Source: Oscillospiraceae bacterium (GTDB taxonomy: Bacteria; Bacillota_A; Clostridia; Oscillospirales; Oscillospiraceae). Taken from it: DNA of 6,986 nucleotides. Positions 6,641 to 6,986 of this stretch are shown piece by piece (position 1 is the first letter of the stretch; each line of letters starts with the position of its first letter). Under the pieces are notes generated by a model. That model was not told the origin of the DNA and did not search any database. It worked only from the letters and a program-made list of their open reading frames with translations. The translations under genes were made by a program, and so were the position numbers. The stretch spans positions 1 through 6,986 of the forward strand of contig JAEDOK010000088.1 of NCBI GenBank assembly GCA_016302005.1, read 5' to 3'.

Positions 6641-6673
6641 CAGAGGTGGTACCGCGTAAATTTACGCCCTCTG
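6641..6673 (+). promoter_or_regulatory. T-box sequence and antiterminator
   Basis: The conserved T-box core GGTGGTACCGCG (6645-6656) sits in a foldable antiterminator. CAGAGG (6641-6646) pairs with CCTCTG (6668-6673), and GCGTA (6654-6658) pairs with TACGC (6663-6667). A 7-base bulge TGGTACC (6647-6653) separates the two helices. The first four bulge bases, UGGU, complement an ACCA acceptor end, that is, a discriminator A, as expected for bacterial tRNA-Tyr. Bases 6666-6673 also belong to the terminator's 5' arm, so the two structures exclude each other. Confidence 0.93.
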
Positions 6674-6703
6674 CTCCGCAAGGAGCAGAGGGCTTATTTT
6701 TTT
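6666..6703 (+). terminator. Intrinsic terminator of the tyrS T-box leader
   Basis: GCCCTCTGCTCC (6666-6677) and GGAGCAGAGGGC (6682-6693) form a perfect 12-bp stem closed by a GCAA tetraloop of the GNRA type. The tract TTATTTTTTT (6694-6703) follows directly. This is the default OFF structure, formed when tRNA-Tyr is charged. The ribosome binding site of tyrS begins just after the T tract and is not part of the stem, which points to transcriptional rather than translational control. Confidence 0.96.
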
Positions 6704-6708
6704 GGAGG
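6704..6708 (+). promoter_or_regulatory. Ribosome binding site of tyrS
   Basis: GGAGG lies 7 bases before the ATG at 6716 and directly abuts the terminator's T tract. It is free in both leader conformations, so only transcripts that escape the terminator carry it. Confidence 0.85.
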
Positions 6709-6715
6709 AAAGATA

Positions 6716-6986
6716 ATGAAAGTTTATGATGAACTCGTTGCCCGCGGCTTGATCGCGCAGGTGACAAATGAAGAAGAGATCCGCGAGATGATCGACAACG
6801 GCAAGGCGACCTTCTATATCGGCTTCGATCCCACGGCGGACTCGCTCCATGTCGGGCATTTCATGGCATTGTGCCTGATGAAGCGCCTGCAGATGGCGGG
6901 CAACAAGCCCATCGCCCTCATCGGCGGCGGCACGGCGATGATCGGAGACCCCTCCGGCAGAACCGATATGCGCTCGATGATGACCA
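6716..6986 (+). CDS. tyrS: Tyrosyl-tRNA synthetase, 3'-truncated by the window edge
   Basis: Class I aminoacyl-tRNA synthetase that attaches tyrosine to tRNA-Tyr in the cytosol using ATP. The first 90 complete codons are present and no stop is reached, so the gene continues past base 6986. The visible part is the start of the Rossmann catalytic domain. It opens with [20 protein letters not shown] (3-22), followed by [16 protein letters not shown] (34-49), which holds the tyrosine-binding YxGxDPTA segment and the HVGH version of the HIGH motif (45-48). [18 protein letters not shown] (69-86) contains D78, expected to contact tyrosine. The KMSKS loop and the S4-like C-terminal domain lie outside the window. 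The ATG is supported by GGAGG at 6704-6708. The tyrosine T-box leader directly upstream gives independent confirmation of the amino-acid specificity. Confidence 0.96.
   Translation, partial: MKVYDELVARGLIAQVTNEEEIREMIDNGKATFYIGFDPTADSLHVGHFMALCLMKRLQMAGNKPIALIGGGTAMIGDPSGRTDMRSMMT

Larger units (their letters stand above)
6426..6703 (+). ncRNA. Tyrosine-specific T-box leader (riboswitch) of tyrS
   Basis: This cis-acting RNA reads the charging state of tRNA-Tyr and decides between termination and transcription of tyrS. Stem I can be drawn by hand. The base pairs GGCAA (6426-6430) with TTGCC (6531-6535). A K-turn-like part contains GTGATG and GGAGC. GGGA (6441-6444) pairs with TCCC (6519-6522). 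The specifier loop has AGTA on the 5' side and GAACTACA on the 3' side. CCGC (6453-6456) pairs with GCGG (6506-6509). The AGAGAG element is at 6470-6475. The apical stem GCCGTC (6475-6480) pairs with GACGGC (6492-6497), closing a loop GGTCGGTGTAA. Downstream lie a possible Stem II helix, GCGCG (6543-6547) with CGCGC (6588-6592), and hairpins at 6571-6584, 6594-6608 and 6620-6631, then the T-box and terminator. The UAC specifier, the UGGU bulge and the downstream TyrS gene all agree on tyrosine. Boundaries are good to a few bases. Confidence 0.96.

Noticed and set aside
6462..6767. Open frame on the - strand (101 codons) covering the T-box leader
   Set aside because: The region is explained by the structured T-box RNA and the start of tyrS. 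The translation is proline/arginine-rich with no family features.

Overview
The window is a stretch of a Firmicutes chromosome, most likely a GC-rich gut-type member of the Clostridia (Oscillospiraceae/Ruminococcaceae-like). This placement is inferred. It rests on the gene order dxs-tlyA-nadK-argR-recN, which is a known Firmicutes/Clostridia neighbourhood, on a T-box riboswitch ahead of tyrS, on strong GGAGG-type ribosome binding sites, and on GC-biased codon use. Everything runs on the + strand. No mobile element, CRISPR array, tRNA or rRNA is visible.

Layout. Bases 1-110 hold no gene I can support, only a short hairpin and the ribosome binding site of the first gene. Bases 111-6360 look like one operon of six tightly packed genes: an unidentified small membrane protein (TTG start, 111-713), dxs (GTG start, 710-2587), tlyA (GTG start, 2577-3374), nadK (3371-4228), argR (4245-4697) and recN (4711-6360). 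The first four overlap in series by 4, 11 and 4 bases. The gaps before argR and recN are 16 and 13 bases. I see no internal promoter or terminator, so expression is probably coupled, partly by translation.

Bases 6361-6715 form a regulatory region for the next gene. A strong sigma-A promoter with an extended -10 leads into a complete tyrosine T-box leader: Stem I with a UAC specifier, the T-box sequence with its UGGU bulge, a 12-bp intrinsic terminator, and a ribosome binding site outside the terminator. It controls tyrS (6716 to the window end, truncated). Uncharged tRNA-Tyr should stabilise the antiterminator and let transcription enter tyrS.

Roles. Dxs starts the MEP isoprenoid pathway. 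TlyA methylates rRNA. NadK makes NADP. ArgR senses arginine. RecN repairs double-strand breaks. The genes are linked by conserved order rather than by one pathway. I found no previously undescribed system. The points most worth a second look are the unidentified membrane protein translationally coupled to dxs, the recN-tyrS junction where spoIVB-spo0A is often found, and the detailed architecture of the T-box leader.
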